Positions 16,047-23,090 of a stretch of 41,683 nucleotides of DNA are shown in pieces; position 1 is the stretch's first letter, and every line of letters begins with the position of its first letter. The DNA is from a virus. A program made the position numbers and the translations under genes. The notes beneath the pieces are model-generated. The model was not told the origin of the DNA and did not search any database. It was given only the letters and a program-made list of their open reading frames with translations. The stretch is taken from positions 1 through 41,683 of the IMG/VR virus record IMGVR_UViG_3300033690_000035, one strand, 5' to 3'.

Positions 16047-16534
16047 GCGCGCTCCAGCACCACGCAAGCGCCCGTCTCATCCCACCACGCCAGCGTTCCG
16101 AGCCGACACGCCTCCTGGTGGCGCGGGTCACCCCGGCTCAGCCCCTCCATCTCGTGATCGAGTTGGGTCAGCGCCTTCCGGAACTCCTCCGGGGCCAGCA
16201 GGAGGCGAGCGGTGCGGCTCTCGGAGCCGGACGCCCCGGACTTCCTGGCCACGTCGAAGGCGGCATTCCAGCCCGGCCACTTCTCGGGCTTGCGATGAGC
16301 GGCGATGAGCGCGGCCGCCAGTTCCATCCGCCCGGCCGGTGTCTGCGGTAGGTCCTTCAGCGGCAGTCCGGCCACCTCCGGCGGCGGGACCGGGCCGACC
16401 CCCACCTCCGCCCGGAGCATCGCGCTCGAGATCGTCCCCTCCCGCGCAACGCCCTGTTGGTAGGGGGTGAGCGTCGGCGGCCTCGCCTCGGGCTGCGTCT
16501 TCTTCGCCGCCGGCTTCTCGGTCTTCTTGCTCAC
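16043..16534 (-). CDS. Hypothetical protein (163 aa)
   Basis: GTG 16534 overlaps the previous stop (GTGA). A basic, Lys/Pro-rich N-terminal 25 residues precede a helical body with ALIAAHRKPEKWPGWNAAFD. The last 40 residues include DPRHQEACRLGTLAWWDE. No signal or membrane segment is visible. I do not recognise the family. Confidence 0.6.
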   Translation of the reverse strand: MSKKTEKPAAKKTQPEARPPTLTPYQQGVAREGTISSAMLRAEVGVGPVPPPEVAGLPLKDLPQTPAGRMELAAALIAAHRKPEKWPGWNAAFDVARKSGASGSESRTARLLLAPEEFRKALTQLDHEMEGLSRGDPRHQEACRLGTLAWWDETGACVVLERA

Positions 16535-17190
16535 TTGCGCTCCTTCCAGGGGCCGGACTCGGCCAGTTCAACCGCAGGGGCGTTAGTGTGTTCGCCCGGA
16601 CCGTCGGTAATGCCAGTCAGCCGAACGCTCCAAGTCGGCGGCTGGAAGTCCTCGCGCGCCGGGATCGGCGACAACGCCTGTACCGGAATCGCTCCCTTCG
16701 CCGCCACCGCGTCCGGAGTCCAGGCTTGGCGCTGGGCGCGGGCCTCTTCGATGGCGGCGCGGGCGTCGGGGCGGAGCCGGGCGGTCTCGGCGGTGTGCAT
16801 GGGCGTCGAGACCGTTCCTTGCCGCTCGAAGGCCGCCAGCATCTCGCGGGACGCCCTCCGGTCACGCTCGCACGCCGGGCACTCCTCGGCCGGACCTTGG
16901 CGATGCGGCTCGCCGATGGACGGGACCTCCTGTGCTTTCGCCTCCGCCCTCTCAAACCACACCGTCCCCTCTTGCAGGTAGACGGCGAACTCCGACGTGG
17001 GCTTCCGCTGGTACGGGCGTTGGTAGTACGTCCTCGCCTTCGCCCACTCCGCCGGACCCAGCGTCAGCGTCAGGGACGGGCGCTCGCCCGCGCGTGGCGA
17101 CTCCAGGGCATGCAGCAGCGCCCGGAGCGCCTCGTCGAGGATGGCGCGGTCTGCCTTGTCGGATGGTGCTACGGCGTCGTAGGCGTTCAT
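16531..17190 (-). CDS. Hypothetical protein (219 aa)
   Basis: ATG 17190 overlaps the previous stop by four bases. The N-terminal 100 residues mix helix and strand. A CPAC pair in GPAEECPACERDRR near residue 105 could bind zinc. A helical, charged middle and a beta-rich C-terminal region follow. It sits between the small-terminase candidate and the other packaging-side genes. No family is recognised. Confidence 0.6.
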   Translation of the reverse strand: MNAYDAVAPSDKADRAILDEALRALLHALESPRAGERPSLTLTLGPAEWAKARTYYQRPYQRKPTSEFAVYLQEGTVWFERAEAKAQEVPSIGEPHRQGPAEECPACERDRRASREMLAAFERQGTVSTPMHTAETARLRPDARAAIEEARAQRQAWTPDAVAAKGAIPVQALSPIPAREDFQPPTWSVRLTGITDGPGEHTNAPAVELAESGPWKERK

Positions 17191-17615
17191 CGCTTGGCCT
17201 CGTGGATGGCGCGCCCTTCGGCGCGGGCCTTCTCCACTTCCGCCCGGAGCATGGCGGTCTTGCCGTGGCGCGGGCCGTAGAGCGCCGCAATCTCCGCTCG
17301 GTCCATGACCTTCCGCCGGCCGAGGCCACGCGCCAGGGCCGCCATCTGCTCCTGGGTCAGCAACTCACCGGGAGCGGGGCTCGTCAGCGTCCGGGCGCTC
17401 TCCGCGCGCATCCGCTCGATCTCCAGCGTCCGGGCGCGCTTGGCCTTCGCCCGCCCCAGCGCCTTCTGGAGCCGGCGACGCTGGTCGTTGTTGCGCACCC
17501 GAGCGATCTGCGCGTCGAGAGAGTCCAGCACCGCGTCTGCCTGCGCTCGCGTCGGGAGCGTGGTGGCCTCCGGGTGCTGCGCCGCGTACCGCCTCGCCTC
17601 GTCCAACGTCGTCAT
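17187..17615 (-). CDS. Basic helical protein (142 aa)
   Basis: ATG 17615 follows the small-terminase candidate by 17 bases. Almost the whole protein is predicted helical and charged, with a strongly basic centre (NNDQRRRLQKALGRAKAKRA near residues 43-62). Such composition suits a nucleic-acid-binding or coiled-coil assembly factor. I do not recognise the family. The 3' end overlaps the next gene by four bases. Confidence 0.65.
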   Translation of the reverse strand: MTTLDEARRYAAQHPEATTLPTRAQADAVLDSLDAQIARVRNNDQRRRLQKALGRAKAKRARTLEIERMRAESARTLTSPAPGELLTQEQMAALARGLGRRKVMDRAEIAALYGPRHGKTAMLRAEVEKARAEGRAIHEAKR

Positions 17616-17632
17616 TGCTCCCTCCCCAGGGC

Positions 17633-18031
17633 TTACGCCGCTCCCAACTTCGGCGGCTCCAAGTCTGCGTCACTTCCGGACTCGCCCGACGCGGACGCCT
17701 CCGGTTCCGGCATCTTGTCGGCCGGGATGGCCGTGCCCAGCCCCCGGTCCCACAGCGCCTCAAGGGCCGTCAGCCGCTCCCGGTGCGAGGGTCGGTCCGT
17801 CAGCGTGACAACTCCACCGTCCTTTGAGGCGACCTCCCGCGTCGCCGTCGCCTCGCCCCGGGCGATGGCCAGGAGCCGGTCTACCAGTTCCCGCCCCTCC
17901 CGCGTCTCCCGGCGGATGTACTTCGCCAACCCGGCCGGCCCCAACTCCTTTGGCCGCCCCTTCGGGTTGCTCACCTCGCCCGGCCGGAACGGCCTCCCAC
18001 GCGGCATCCCGTCCGGCCGCAATTCTCGCAT
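17633..18031 (-). CDS. Small terminase-type protein (DUF5681-like, 132 aa)
   Basis: The first gene of the leftward packaging operon. The preferred start is ATG 18031; TTG 18055 and ATG 18007 are alternatives, and none has a strong ribosome site. The N-terminal FRPGEVSNPKGRPKELG resembles the FxPGxSGNPxGRPKG signature of DUF5681, a family often found next to large terminases and likely to act in DNA recognition. The rest is helical, with an acidic, Ser/Glu-rich tail. The small-terminase role is inferred from motif and position. Confidence 0.65.
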   Translation of the reverse strand: MRELRPDGMPRGRPFRPGEVSNPKGRPKELGPAGLAKYIRRETREGRELVDRLLAIARGEATATREVASKDGGVVTLTDRPSHRERLTALEALWDRGLGTAIPADKMPEPEASASGESGSDADLEPPKLGAA

Positions 18032-18118
18032 GGAGTCGCCAGGCACGGGCCGCAACCTACTCCGCTACACGCGCCCGCGTCCACTCTGGCGCTCGCACCT
18101 GTCGCGCTTTCGGGCAGT

Positions 18119-18143
18119 GGACTACGCGCGCGCACCGTAGTCC
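18119..18143. repeat. 8-bp inverted repeat in the divergent region
   Basis: GGACTACG (18119-18126) and CGTAGTCC (18136-18143) are perfect arms with a 9-base spacer. The match extends outward with one bulge (AGTGG against CCCAC). It lies between the leftward packaging operon and the rightward small-protein operon, so it could be an operator or a leader hairpin for the packaging transcript. Confidence 0.6.
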
Positions 18144-18181
18144 CACCGCGTCATGACGGCGAGGTGCCGAGTTACGGATGG

Positions 18182-18196
18182 TTGCGAGAAATGCAC
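18182..18196. promoter_or_regulatory. Operator-like site related to the switch palindromes
   Basis: TTGCGAGAAATGCAC has the half-sites TTGC and GCAC seven bases apart, one base off the GTGC-N7-GCAC sites at 28627-28657. It matches the second of those sites at 11 of 15 positions. It covers the place where the -35 box of the 18211-18219 promoter should be. A shared regulator is inferred. Confidence 0.45.
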
Positions 18197-18210
18197 GACG
18201 GCATGTGGTG

Positions 18211-18219
18211 TGCTATATT
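18211..18219 (+). promoter_or_regulatory. Extended -10 promoter with leaderless start
   Basis: TGCTATATT fits an extended -10 element (TGnTATAAT) with one mismatch. Transcription should begin about seven bases after it, at 18226-18227, which coincides with the ATG at 18227. No Shine-Dalgarno sequence could then be present, so the first mRNA would be leaderless. The -35 region has no good TTGACA match, as is common with extended -10 promoters. Confidence 0.55.
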
Positions 18220-18226
18220 GGTGGGC

Positions 18227-18451
18227 ATGAACGAGACGGCGCGGAAGGTTCGGGTTGGGGACTTCGTGGCGAGGCTGATTCACTTCAACGCCGGGTGGCG
18301 CTGGTGGGCGTCGTACAGCGGCCCGAAGGCGGCGCTGGCAGGTGAGGACGATGTGTTCGGCCTGGCGCCTGGCGGATACGAGGACCGGGGCGCGGCGGTC
18401 CGGGCGATGAGGCGGGCGGCGGTGCGGTTGACCACGAAGGCGGAGGGCTAA
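18227..18451 (+). CDS. Small protein, first gene of a rightward operon (74 aa)
   Basis: The start ATG 18227 coincides with the predicted transcription start, so translation would be leaderless. The protein is basic, with RVGDFVARLIHFNAGWRWWA near the N-terminus and a helical, Ala/Arg-rich C-terminal half. It could bind nucleic acid. I do not recognise the family. It is followed by a run of small genes that mostly share 4-base overlaps. Confidence 0.65.
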   Translation: MNETARKVRVGDFVARLIHFNAGWRWWASYSGPKAALAGEDDVFGLAPGGYEDRGAAVRAMRRAAVRLTTKAEG

Positions 18452-18454
18452 GCC

Positions 18455-18706
18455 ATGACGACGATTGAGAACGTGACGAAGGTGCAGATCGAACAACTCC
18501 TGGACGATGCCAAGACGGCCGGCGACCTTTTCTTGGTCCAGTTCTGTGAGTTGGCGCTGGTCACGTTCGGGCCTCGCCCGGCGCGGCTCGACTACGAGCG
18601 CGCGGAGAACGCCCTCTCCCGGTGCGTCCGGGCCATCCAGGCGGCGGAGTCGATGAGGACGGGTGCGAGGGCCACCCTGCTGGGCCACGCGACCCCATGG
18701 GCGTGA
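18455..18706 (+). CDS. Small helical protein (83 aa)
   Basis: ATG 18455 lies three bases after the previous TAA. The product is mostly helical with an acidic N-terminal half (VQIEQLLDDAKTAGDLFLVQ) and a basic C-terminal end. It may be a protein-protein adaptor. I do not recognise the family. Confidence 0.6.
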   Translation: MTTIENVTKVQIEQLLDDAKTAGDLFLVQFCELALVTFGPRPARLDYERAENALSRCVRAIQAAESMRTGARATLLGHATPWA

Positions 18707-18762
18707 CGGTGTACTGCGATGGCTCCTGCCGTAAGGTCAGCGCCCGGCGGGTGGTCCGGTGA
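18703..18762 (+). CDS. Micro-gene of 19 codons with coupled starts on both sides
   Basis: GTG 18703 overlaps the preceding TGA and its own TGA overlaps the next GTG, both as GTGA. The peptide is MTVYCDGSCRKVSARRVVR. The opening V(T)VYCDGSC resembles the first strand of RNase HI (xxIYTDGSC), so it may be the remnant of a longer gene. Alternatively it acts as a translational relay. Both the coding status and the RNase H resemblance are tentative. Confidence 0.35.
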   Translation: MTVYCDGSCRKVSARRVVR

Positions 18763-18992
18763 GCCACCTCCGCGACATGGCCTCCACCATCGACCGCTGC
18801 ATTGAGGCGGGGCTGGCGTACCTGGACGCAGAGCGGCGGCTAGAGCGATGGGAGATGTGCGCGCGGGTGTACGCCATGCCGTCAGGGGTTGCGGAAGAGG
18901 GGCTGAAGGAGTCTGGGCGGGCGGTGGCGACGAAGGGTCTGGAGTTGATGCTGTGCGAGCAGATGGAGCAGGGGCTCTGGGAGGAGAAATGA
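18759..18992 (+). CDS. Small helical protein (77 aa)
   Basis: GTG 18759 overlaps the preceding stop by four bases. Nearly all residues are predicted helical and charged (LAYLDAERRLERWEMCARVY). The C-terminus ends in a Glu-rich segment. I do not recognise the family. Confidence 0.6.
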   Translation: MSHLRDMASTIDRCIEAGLAYLDAERRLERWEMCARVYAMPSGVAEEGLKESGRAVATKGLELMLCEQMEQGLWEEK

Positions 18993-19315
18993 GCATGCAA
19001 GGGAAGCACGCGCTGACGCGAACCAACGACCACGGCGAAGTGACGTTCCGGATCTCCAACGGGGACAGGACCATCGCCGAGAAGACGCTGTGGGAGGACA
19101 TCTCGACGCCGGAGGAAATCGCCGAGGTAGAGCGCGAACTTCGGGTCGCGGCGGCAGCCCCGGAGATGCTGGACGCGCTCAGGGATGCAGCCAAGTTGCT
19201 CCGGGGGTTGGCCGACTCCGAGGATCGCGCCGGCAAGCACAACGCCGGCGTCAACGTTCGGGCGGTCGAGAAGAAGTTGTACGCCGCCATCGCCAAGGCC
19301 ACGAGGACGCCATGA
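18989..19315 (+). CDS. Hypothetical protein (108 aa)
   Basis: ATG 18989 overlaps the preceding stop (ATGA), with GGGAGGAGAA just upstream as a good ribosome site. Residues 10-40 are beta-rich, and residues 45-105 form a helical pair with MLDALRDAAKLLRGLADSED. Similar small proteins with an ALxxAxxxL helix are common in phage accessory operons. Function unknown. Confidence 0.65.
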   Translation: MSMQGKHALTRTNDHGEVTFRISNGDRTIAEKTLWEDISTPEEIAEVERELRVAAAAPEMLDALRDAAKLLRGLADSEDRAGKHNAGVNVRAVEKKLYAAIAKATRTP

Positions 19316-19356
19316 CCTCCGACGCCCTCACCCACGAAGAAAGGAACACGCCATGA
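19312..19356 (+). CDS. Possible 14-codon leader ORF
   Basis: ATG 19312 overlaps the preceding TGA, and its own TGA (19354-19356) overlaps the next ATG. The peptide would be MTSDALTHEERNTP. The stretch also holds the AAGAAAGGA ribosome site of the next gene, so it may be only spacing DNA. It could work as a coupling peptide that hands ribosomes on. Confidence 0.3.
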   Translation: MTSDALTHEERNTP

Positions 19357-19580
19357 AGCACGAACTCATCTCCGGCGGGACCCGGTTGCACGTTCGCATC
19401 TCCTTTACCGAGCAGGAGGTGGCCGCCTTCCCTCACGCAGCCTGCCCGGAGGGAATTGACGTGACGCTTGACCTGCCCCAGCTCGGCGGCATGGTCGCGG
19501 CGGCCATCCGCTCGAAGCACGGCAAGTCGGTGGACGCGGGCGGGGCGCTGGTGGTGCGTCGGGCGAAGGCGAAGTCATGA
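19353..19580 (+). CDS. Small beta-rich protein (75 aa)
   Basis: ATG 19353 has GAAAGGA upstream. The protein is beta-rich in the first half (TRLHVRISFTEQEVAAFPH), then helical (LGGMVAAAIRSKHGKS). One Cys pair is absent, so a zinc site is unlikely. I do not recognise the family. It overlaps the next gene by four bases. Confidence 0.6.
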   Translation: MKHELISGGTRLHVRISFTEQEVAAFPHAACPEGIDVTLDLPQLGGMVAAAIRSKHGKSVDAGGALVVRRAKAKS

Positions 19581-20194
19581 ACGACGCCTTCGACAACGCA
19601 CGCACCGACCGGGAAGCGCTGGAGCGCTACGGCGCCGTCCTGACCCACGCCGTCACCGTCCCCCAGCCCATGGCCTGGGCCATCGCCTCCGGACACTGCT
19701 CCACCATCCCAGCCGACACCCGTCCGGACATGGGGAGAGAGGGGGAGTTGCTGGGTATCCACGCAGGCCTCAAGCGCTACTCGACGCTGGACGCCATCGA
19801 CTGCTGGCACCAGATGCCGCCCGACTCCGGAAGCGTCCCGCTGGACCTCCCTCGCGGCGCCCTCATCGGAGTGGCGAGGCTGGTGGGGGTGGTGCGCAGG
19901 GACGAAGACCTGGACGGCTGGGTCAGCATGATCGGTCGATCCGTGACCAGCGCCTTGGACGCCGAGGACTGCGCTCGCATCGCTCCCTGGTGGCCCCCCG
20001 GCACGAAGTGGGGCCTGCTACTCTCCAAGGCGGTGTTGCTCTCGGAGCCCATCCCGATGCGGGGGAGTGGTGGGGTGTGGCGATTGCCGCCAGCGTGTTT
20101 GCTCGGAGGACTGTGTGTCGACGAGCGGCCGCACCACTGCGACCCGAGACGCGAGGCCCTGGAGCAGTGGCGGAAGGCGAGGGCGCAACAGTGA
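19577..20194 (+). CDS. ASCH-domain-like protein (205 aa)
   Basis: ATG 19577 overlaps the previous stop. Residues 22-100 show the order of an ASCH domain: TVPQPMAWAIASG (the 'QPwA..I..G' motif), an RxxxxxGxELLGIHAG strand-turn and LPRGALIGVARLVGVV. ASCH is a PUA-like RNA- or nucleotide-binding fold found in phages and mobile elements. The remaining 90 residues contain WPPGTKWGLLLSK and a C-terminal Cys pair that may stabilise the fold. Likely acts on RNA or nucleotides; substrate unknown. Confidence 0.6.
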   Translation: MNDAFDNARTDREALERYGAVLTHAVTVPQPMAWAIASGHCSTIPADTRPDMGREGELLGIHAGLKRYSTLDAIDCWHQMPPDSGSVPLDLPRGALIGVARLVGVVRRDEDLDGWVSMIGRSVTSALDAEDCARIAPWWPPGTKWGLLLSKAVLLSEPIPMRGSGGVWRLPPACLLGGLCVDERPHHCDPRREALEQWRKARAQQ

Positions 20195-20385
20195 GACGAC
20201 CTCGCCCTTGCCGGATCATCGGCCCCAACTTGCCGTGCGGCCACATCCGTCAGACCCCCGCTGGCCAACGCCAATCGCTTCCCTGCGCCACCTGCTGTGG
20301 CCAGGTGTTTGCCGACAAGGCCGCCACCATTTCGCGCTACGGCGTCGCTGGCGTCTACATCTGGGTCGAAAGGCCAGCGCCATGA
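20191..20385 (+). CDS. Small zinc-ribbon-like protein (64 aa)
   Basis: GTG 20191 overlaps the previous stop (GTGA). The cysteines and histidine fall in the order C, CGH, CATCC across residues 7-34, a likely zinc-binding knuckle pair. The rest is beta-rich (GVAGVYIWVE). Function unknown; nucleic-acid binding is plausible. Confidence 0.6.
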   Translation: MRRPRPCRIIGPNLPCGHIRQTPAGQRQSLPCATCCGQVFADKAATISRYGVAGVYIWVERPAP

Positions 20386-20771
20386 CCTCCCGCTCCTACT
20401 CCTCCATGGTGGCTGAGCGTGAGGAGGTGCTCGCCCAGAAGCGGCGCGGACCGGCACTCACCCGCTCCCAACGCCTCGCCTCCGGACTCGCGGTCTGTCG
20501 GGCCGATGTCGCGTGCGGACGCGCGGTCTGGCGCCGAGGGATGTGTCGCTCGTGCGCCGCCGCCAACCCGTCCGCACGTGCGCGCTTGGGGGTGAAGGCG
20601 ATCATCCCCATCTCGTTCCCTGCTGACGTCTGGGCGCGGGCGATGACTCGGGCGGCAATGGACGGAATCTCCGCTTCCGAGTTGGTGCGGAGGGCGGTGG
20701 TCCGGGCGCTGGGTCAGCCCACGAGCGACAACTGCCCCTCGTCCGGGCCGAGCACGCGGACGTGCCCGTAG
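20382..20771 (+). CDS. Zinc-finger plus ribbon-helix-helix-like protein (129 aa)
   Basis: ATG 20382 overlaps the previous stop. The middle has four cysteines (CRADVACG, CRSCA) suited to one zinc. Residues 75-110 (IPISFPADVWARAMTRAAMD, then ISASELVRRAVVRAL) follow the strand-helix-helix pattern of CopG/RHH DNA-binding proteins. A regulatory role is likely. Its last 58 bases overlap the 3' end of the convergent methyltransferase gene. Confidence 0.6.
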   Translation: MTSRSYSSMVAEREEVLAQKRRGPALTRSQRLASGLAVCRADVACGRAVWRRGMCRSCAAANPSARARLGVKAIIPISFPADVWARAMTRAAMDGISASELVRRAVVRALGQPTSDNCPSSGPSTRTCP

Positions 20772-21334
20772 CCGCGCGCCTTCGACTCCGGCGTCCAGAC
20801 GAACCACGCATACTCGGTGGCGTCCGTCCCCTCGCCATCGAAGGATGGGCGTTCGCTGAGGACGTAGACGTCGGCTGGGTTGCGGCGCCAGAAGTCGAGG
20901 CGCTTCTGCGAGCCGAGGAAGTTCAGGCGAAGCAGCATCGCCACGACCGGGGCGCATCCCAGCGCCCGCGCAACGTGTTCCGCCGCCGCGCCGTAGGGCG
21001 GATTCCCGCACACCACGTCGTGCCGGTGGATGTGGGCGTAGCGCGGCGCGGCCGTCAGGAAGTCGTCCCGATCCGCGACCCCGCTTCTACCGTCGGCCGC
21101 CACGGACCGCACCAGCGCGCCCATGGCCTCCTCGCGCAGTTCAATCGCCGTCCACTTCACGTCGGGGCGGCGCGCGTTCACGGCCCGGATGATGGCGCCC
21201 TCTCCGGCGCTCGGCTCTAACCACCACCCTCCGGGCAGATTGACCGCCCGGAGCAGCCAGTCCACGCACCATGCTGGCGTCGGGAAAAAGTCCAGCCCTC
21301 CGCCCCCTCGCTCTCCTCGGTTGGTAGCGCTCAT
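20714..21334 (-). CDS. N6-adenine DNA methyltransferase (206 aa)
   Basis: ATG 21334 overlaps the previous stop (ATGA). The N-terminal FFPTPAWCVDWLL and the motif I region LEPSAGEGAIIRAV bind S-adenosylmethionine, and the catalytic motif IV is NPPYG near residue 124. This is the amino-methyltransferase pattern of phage Dam-like enzymes. At 206 residues it lacks room for a large target recognition domain, so its specificity may be short or supplied elsewhere. It ends the leftward early operon and overlaps a convergent gene. Probably protects phage DNA from host restriction. Confidence 0.8.
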   Translation of the reverse strand: MSATNRGERGGGGLDFFPTPAWCVDWLLRAVNLPGGWWLEPSAGEGAIIRAVNARRPDVKWTAIELREEAMGALVRSVAADGRSGVADRDDFLTAAPRYAHIHRHDVVCGNPPYGAAAEHVARALGCAPVVAMLLRLNFLGSQKRLDFWRRNPADVYVLSERPSFDGEGTDATEYAWFVWTPESKARGYGHVRVLGPDEGQLSLVG

Positions 21335-22338
21335 GGTTGAGCCCTCGTGGAGTGGAGCTCGATGGCAGCCTCCTTTGCGGGGCCGTCCGGCGAGCACGTA
21401 AGGCACAGATAGAGTCCCCGCCCCGGTTGCGTGGGGTCCGGGACGATCTCCCCCAAGCAGATTTGGCATGGGCCGCCCTGCCACGGTGGCGTCTCTTGCG
21501 CCCTCGTCGCCTCCGGGACGTCGCTCGCCACCTCGGTCATCTGGCGCAGTTGGAGTTCCGCCTCTTCTGCTCGTCCTCTCATCTGCTCTAGGCGAGCGGT
21601 GAGGGATTCGATCTCTCCAGCGCGCTCGACGCTTGTCTCCACTTCGGCCGCAAGGAGGCGCTCGCGGTTTTGCAGTTGCGCGGTGAGGGATTCGACTTCG
21701 GCCTTCCCAGCGAAAGAGCGGATCAACTCGGCCGCGCGCTGCTGGTTGTCGTCGAGACACGTGGGACGCGTTGTCGGATGGCCGCCGTCCGGAGCGCAGA
21801 GAGCTCCGCGCGCCTTCGACTCGGCCTCCAGCGCCCGCTCTTCCGCTGCGTCCGCTCGCCGTGTCTGTTCCTCCGCGATGTCTCGCTCTCGGAGCGCTCG
21901 CGCGAACGCTGCATCCGCTCGCCCCTTCTCGCGCGAAGCGACGGCCGCCTCGTCCCGCCACGCCTTCGCGAGCACACTCACCGCGTCGTCTAGGTATGGG
22001 ACTCCTTCTCCTGGAGTGCCTTTGAGAGCCTCGCGGATGGCGCCCACCGGGAACGTCGCCCCGCCGGTGGCTTCCTCGGCGATGCGCTGGCGCAGGTAGA
22101 GCACCAGATCTTGCGCCTCTTGGTACGCGTCCACCAGCGCATCCCGCCCGTTCCGAGTTCGCAGGGGCGTGCCGTACTTCGCGAGTCCGGCTTCGGCACG
22201 CTTCCGGAAGTCCTCCAACACCAACGGCAACACCGGCGCCCCTTCGCCCGCGGGCGGCGGTTGTCGTTCCCACGGGCGCAGCGGCCCCGACTCCATGACC
22301 GCCTCACGCGCCTTCGCCTCGCCGCTGTCGTCGCTCAT
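21331..22338 (-). CDS. Long coiled-coil protein with zinc ribbon (335 aa)
   Basis: The start is ATG 22338, overlapping the previous stop (ATGA). Near residues 45-80 is KYGTPLRTRNGRDALVDAYQ, a conserved helical module of phage proteins often seen near MazG-like genes. Residues 110-275 are long coiled coil with Glu/Arg/Ala repeats. A C-terminal zinc ribbon has CQICLGEI and, 20 residues later, CLTC. It could be an assembly or nucleotide-metabolism accessory protein. The module is known, the role is not. Confidence 0.65.
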   Translation of the reverse strand: MSDDSGEAKAREAVMESGPLRPWERQPPPAGEGAPVLPLVLEDFRKRAEAGLAKYGTPLRTRNGRDALVDAYQEAQDLVLYLRQRIAEEATGGATFPVGAIREALKGTPGEGVPYLDDAVSVLAKAWRDEAAVASREKGRADAAFARALRERDIAEEQTRRADAAEERALEAESKARGALCAPDGGHPTTRPTCLDDNQQRAAELIRSFAGKAEVESLTAQLQNRERLLAAEVETSVERAGEIESLTARLEQMRGRAEEAELQLRQMTEVASDVPEATRAQETPPWQGGPCQICLGEIVPDPTQPGRGLYLCLTCSPDGPAKEAAIELHSTRAQP

Positions 22339-22487
22339 GACTCCACCTCTCCAGCGAGCGTGGTCCCCGCGTCCGTCGAGTTGATGCTCACCGCACACCG
22401 GCAGTCCCCCAGCAGGAGCGCAAGGAGGAAAACAAGCCCGGCGGCCACCACGAACGGCGACAGCGCCTCTTCAAGGTCTCGCGTCAT
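22335..22487 (-). CDS. Small single-pass membrane protein (50 aa)
   Basis: ATG 22487 overlaps the preceding stop (ATGA). A transmembrane helix covers about residues 11-28 (PFVVAAGLVFLLALLLG), followed by two cysteines and a polar tail. The orientation is probably N-in. It could be a holin-like or inhibitory membrane peptide. No family recognised. Confidence 0.6.
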   Translation of the reverse strand: MTRDLEEALSPFVVAAGLVFLLALLLGDCRCAVSINSTDAGTTLAGEVES

Positions 22488-22879
22488 GGCTCCCTCTTCT
22501 CGATTCGAATCCGCACTGCCCACTCCTCGCCCCGCTCCTCTGCGTACTTCCACCGCACCCGCGTTCGGTCCCCGTCGTTCACTCCGAGCCCATCCGCCAC
22601 GCCGTCCCGGATGGCCTTGAAGCCGGCCGCCAAGTTGTCGTCGTCCAGCACCTTCCCGCGCGCCGTGCGAATTCGCGTCAGCGTCACCAGCGCCGGGAGG
22701 AGTCCGCGAGCGCTCGGCGGGGCGCTCCGGAGCGCGGCACTCACCGCCATCTTGGCTCCGTTCCGGTGCAGCGCCCGACGTTGGGCATGGACGTACCAGG
22801 CGCCTCGGAGGTTGGTCTCCGAGACGACGTGCGCCGGGATGGTGATCTCCAGCGGAGGCGGGTCGATATGCAGGGTCAT
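22484..22879 (-). CDS. RusA-type Holliday junction resolvase (131 aa)
   Basis: The start is ATG 22879, with GGAAGGGG upstream as a strong ribosome site. The C-terminal half carries GKVLDDDNLAAGFKAIRDGV, the Asp-rich catalytic motif of RusA-type resolvases, followed by DGLGVNDGDRTRVRW, which supplies a third acidic site and a basic strand. RusA cuts four-way DNA junctions during phage recombination and replication. It lies in the early operon with other replication genes, and the phage also encodes annealing and Gam-like proteins. Family assignment is based on motif pattern. Confidence 0.75.
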   Translation of the reverse strand: MTLHIDPPPLEITIPAHVVSETNLRGAWYVHAQRRALHRNGAKMAVSAALRSAPPSARGLLPALVTLTRIRTARGKVLDDDNLAAGFKAIRDGVADGLGVNDGDRTRVRWKYAEERGEEWAVRIRIEKREP

Positions 22880-22904
22880 GAGTCCCCCTTCCGGGCGTAG
22901 CGGC

Positions 22905-23090
22905 TCAAGGGCGCCCATCCTTCCGGAACACCAGCACGAGGTTTGCCGCGAGCATGATGCCGTTCGACACCGCGACGACGGCGAACCCGAGGCGCGGCCA
23001 TCCCATGCCGATGTTGGCGCCGACGAAGCCCAATACCGCCGCCGTCAGTCCGCAGACTCCGAGGATTCGCGTGTTCGGCCACCTAGTCAT
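22905..23090 (-). CDS. Two-helix membrane protein (61 aa)
   Basis: ATG 23090 overlaps the previous stop (ATGA) and has GGAGCGG upstream. Two transmembrane helices lie at about residues 8-25 and 31-53 (LGFAVVAVSNGIMLAANLVL). The C-terminus is basic. Small two-pass proteins of this kind include holins and superinfection-exclusion factors. It is in an early operon, which argues against a holin. Function unknown. Confidence 0.65.
   Translation of the reverse strand: MTRWPNTRILGVCGLTAAVLGFVGANIGMGWPRLGFAVVAVSNGIMLAANLVLVFRKDGRP

Noticed and set aside
22876-23082. Leftward frame ending in an ATGA overlap with the RusA gene
   Set aside because: It overlaps the two-helix membrane protein in another frame and is His/Arg-rich. 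The RusA gene has its own strong ribosome site, so the overlap is probably chance.
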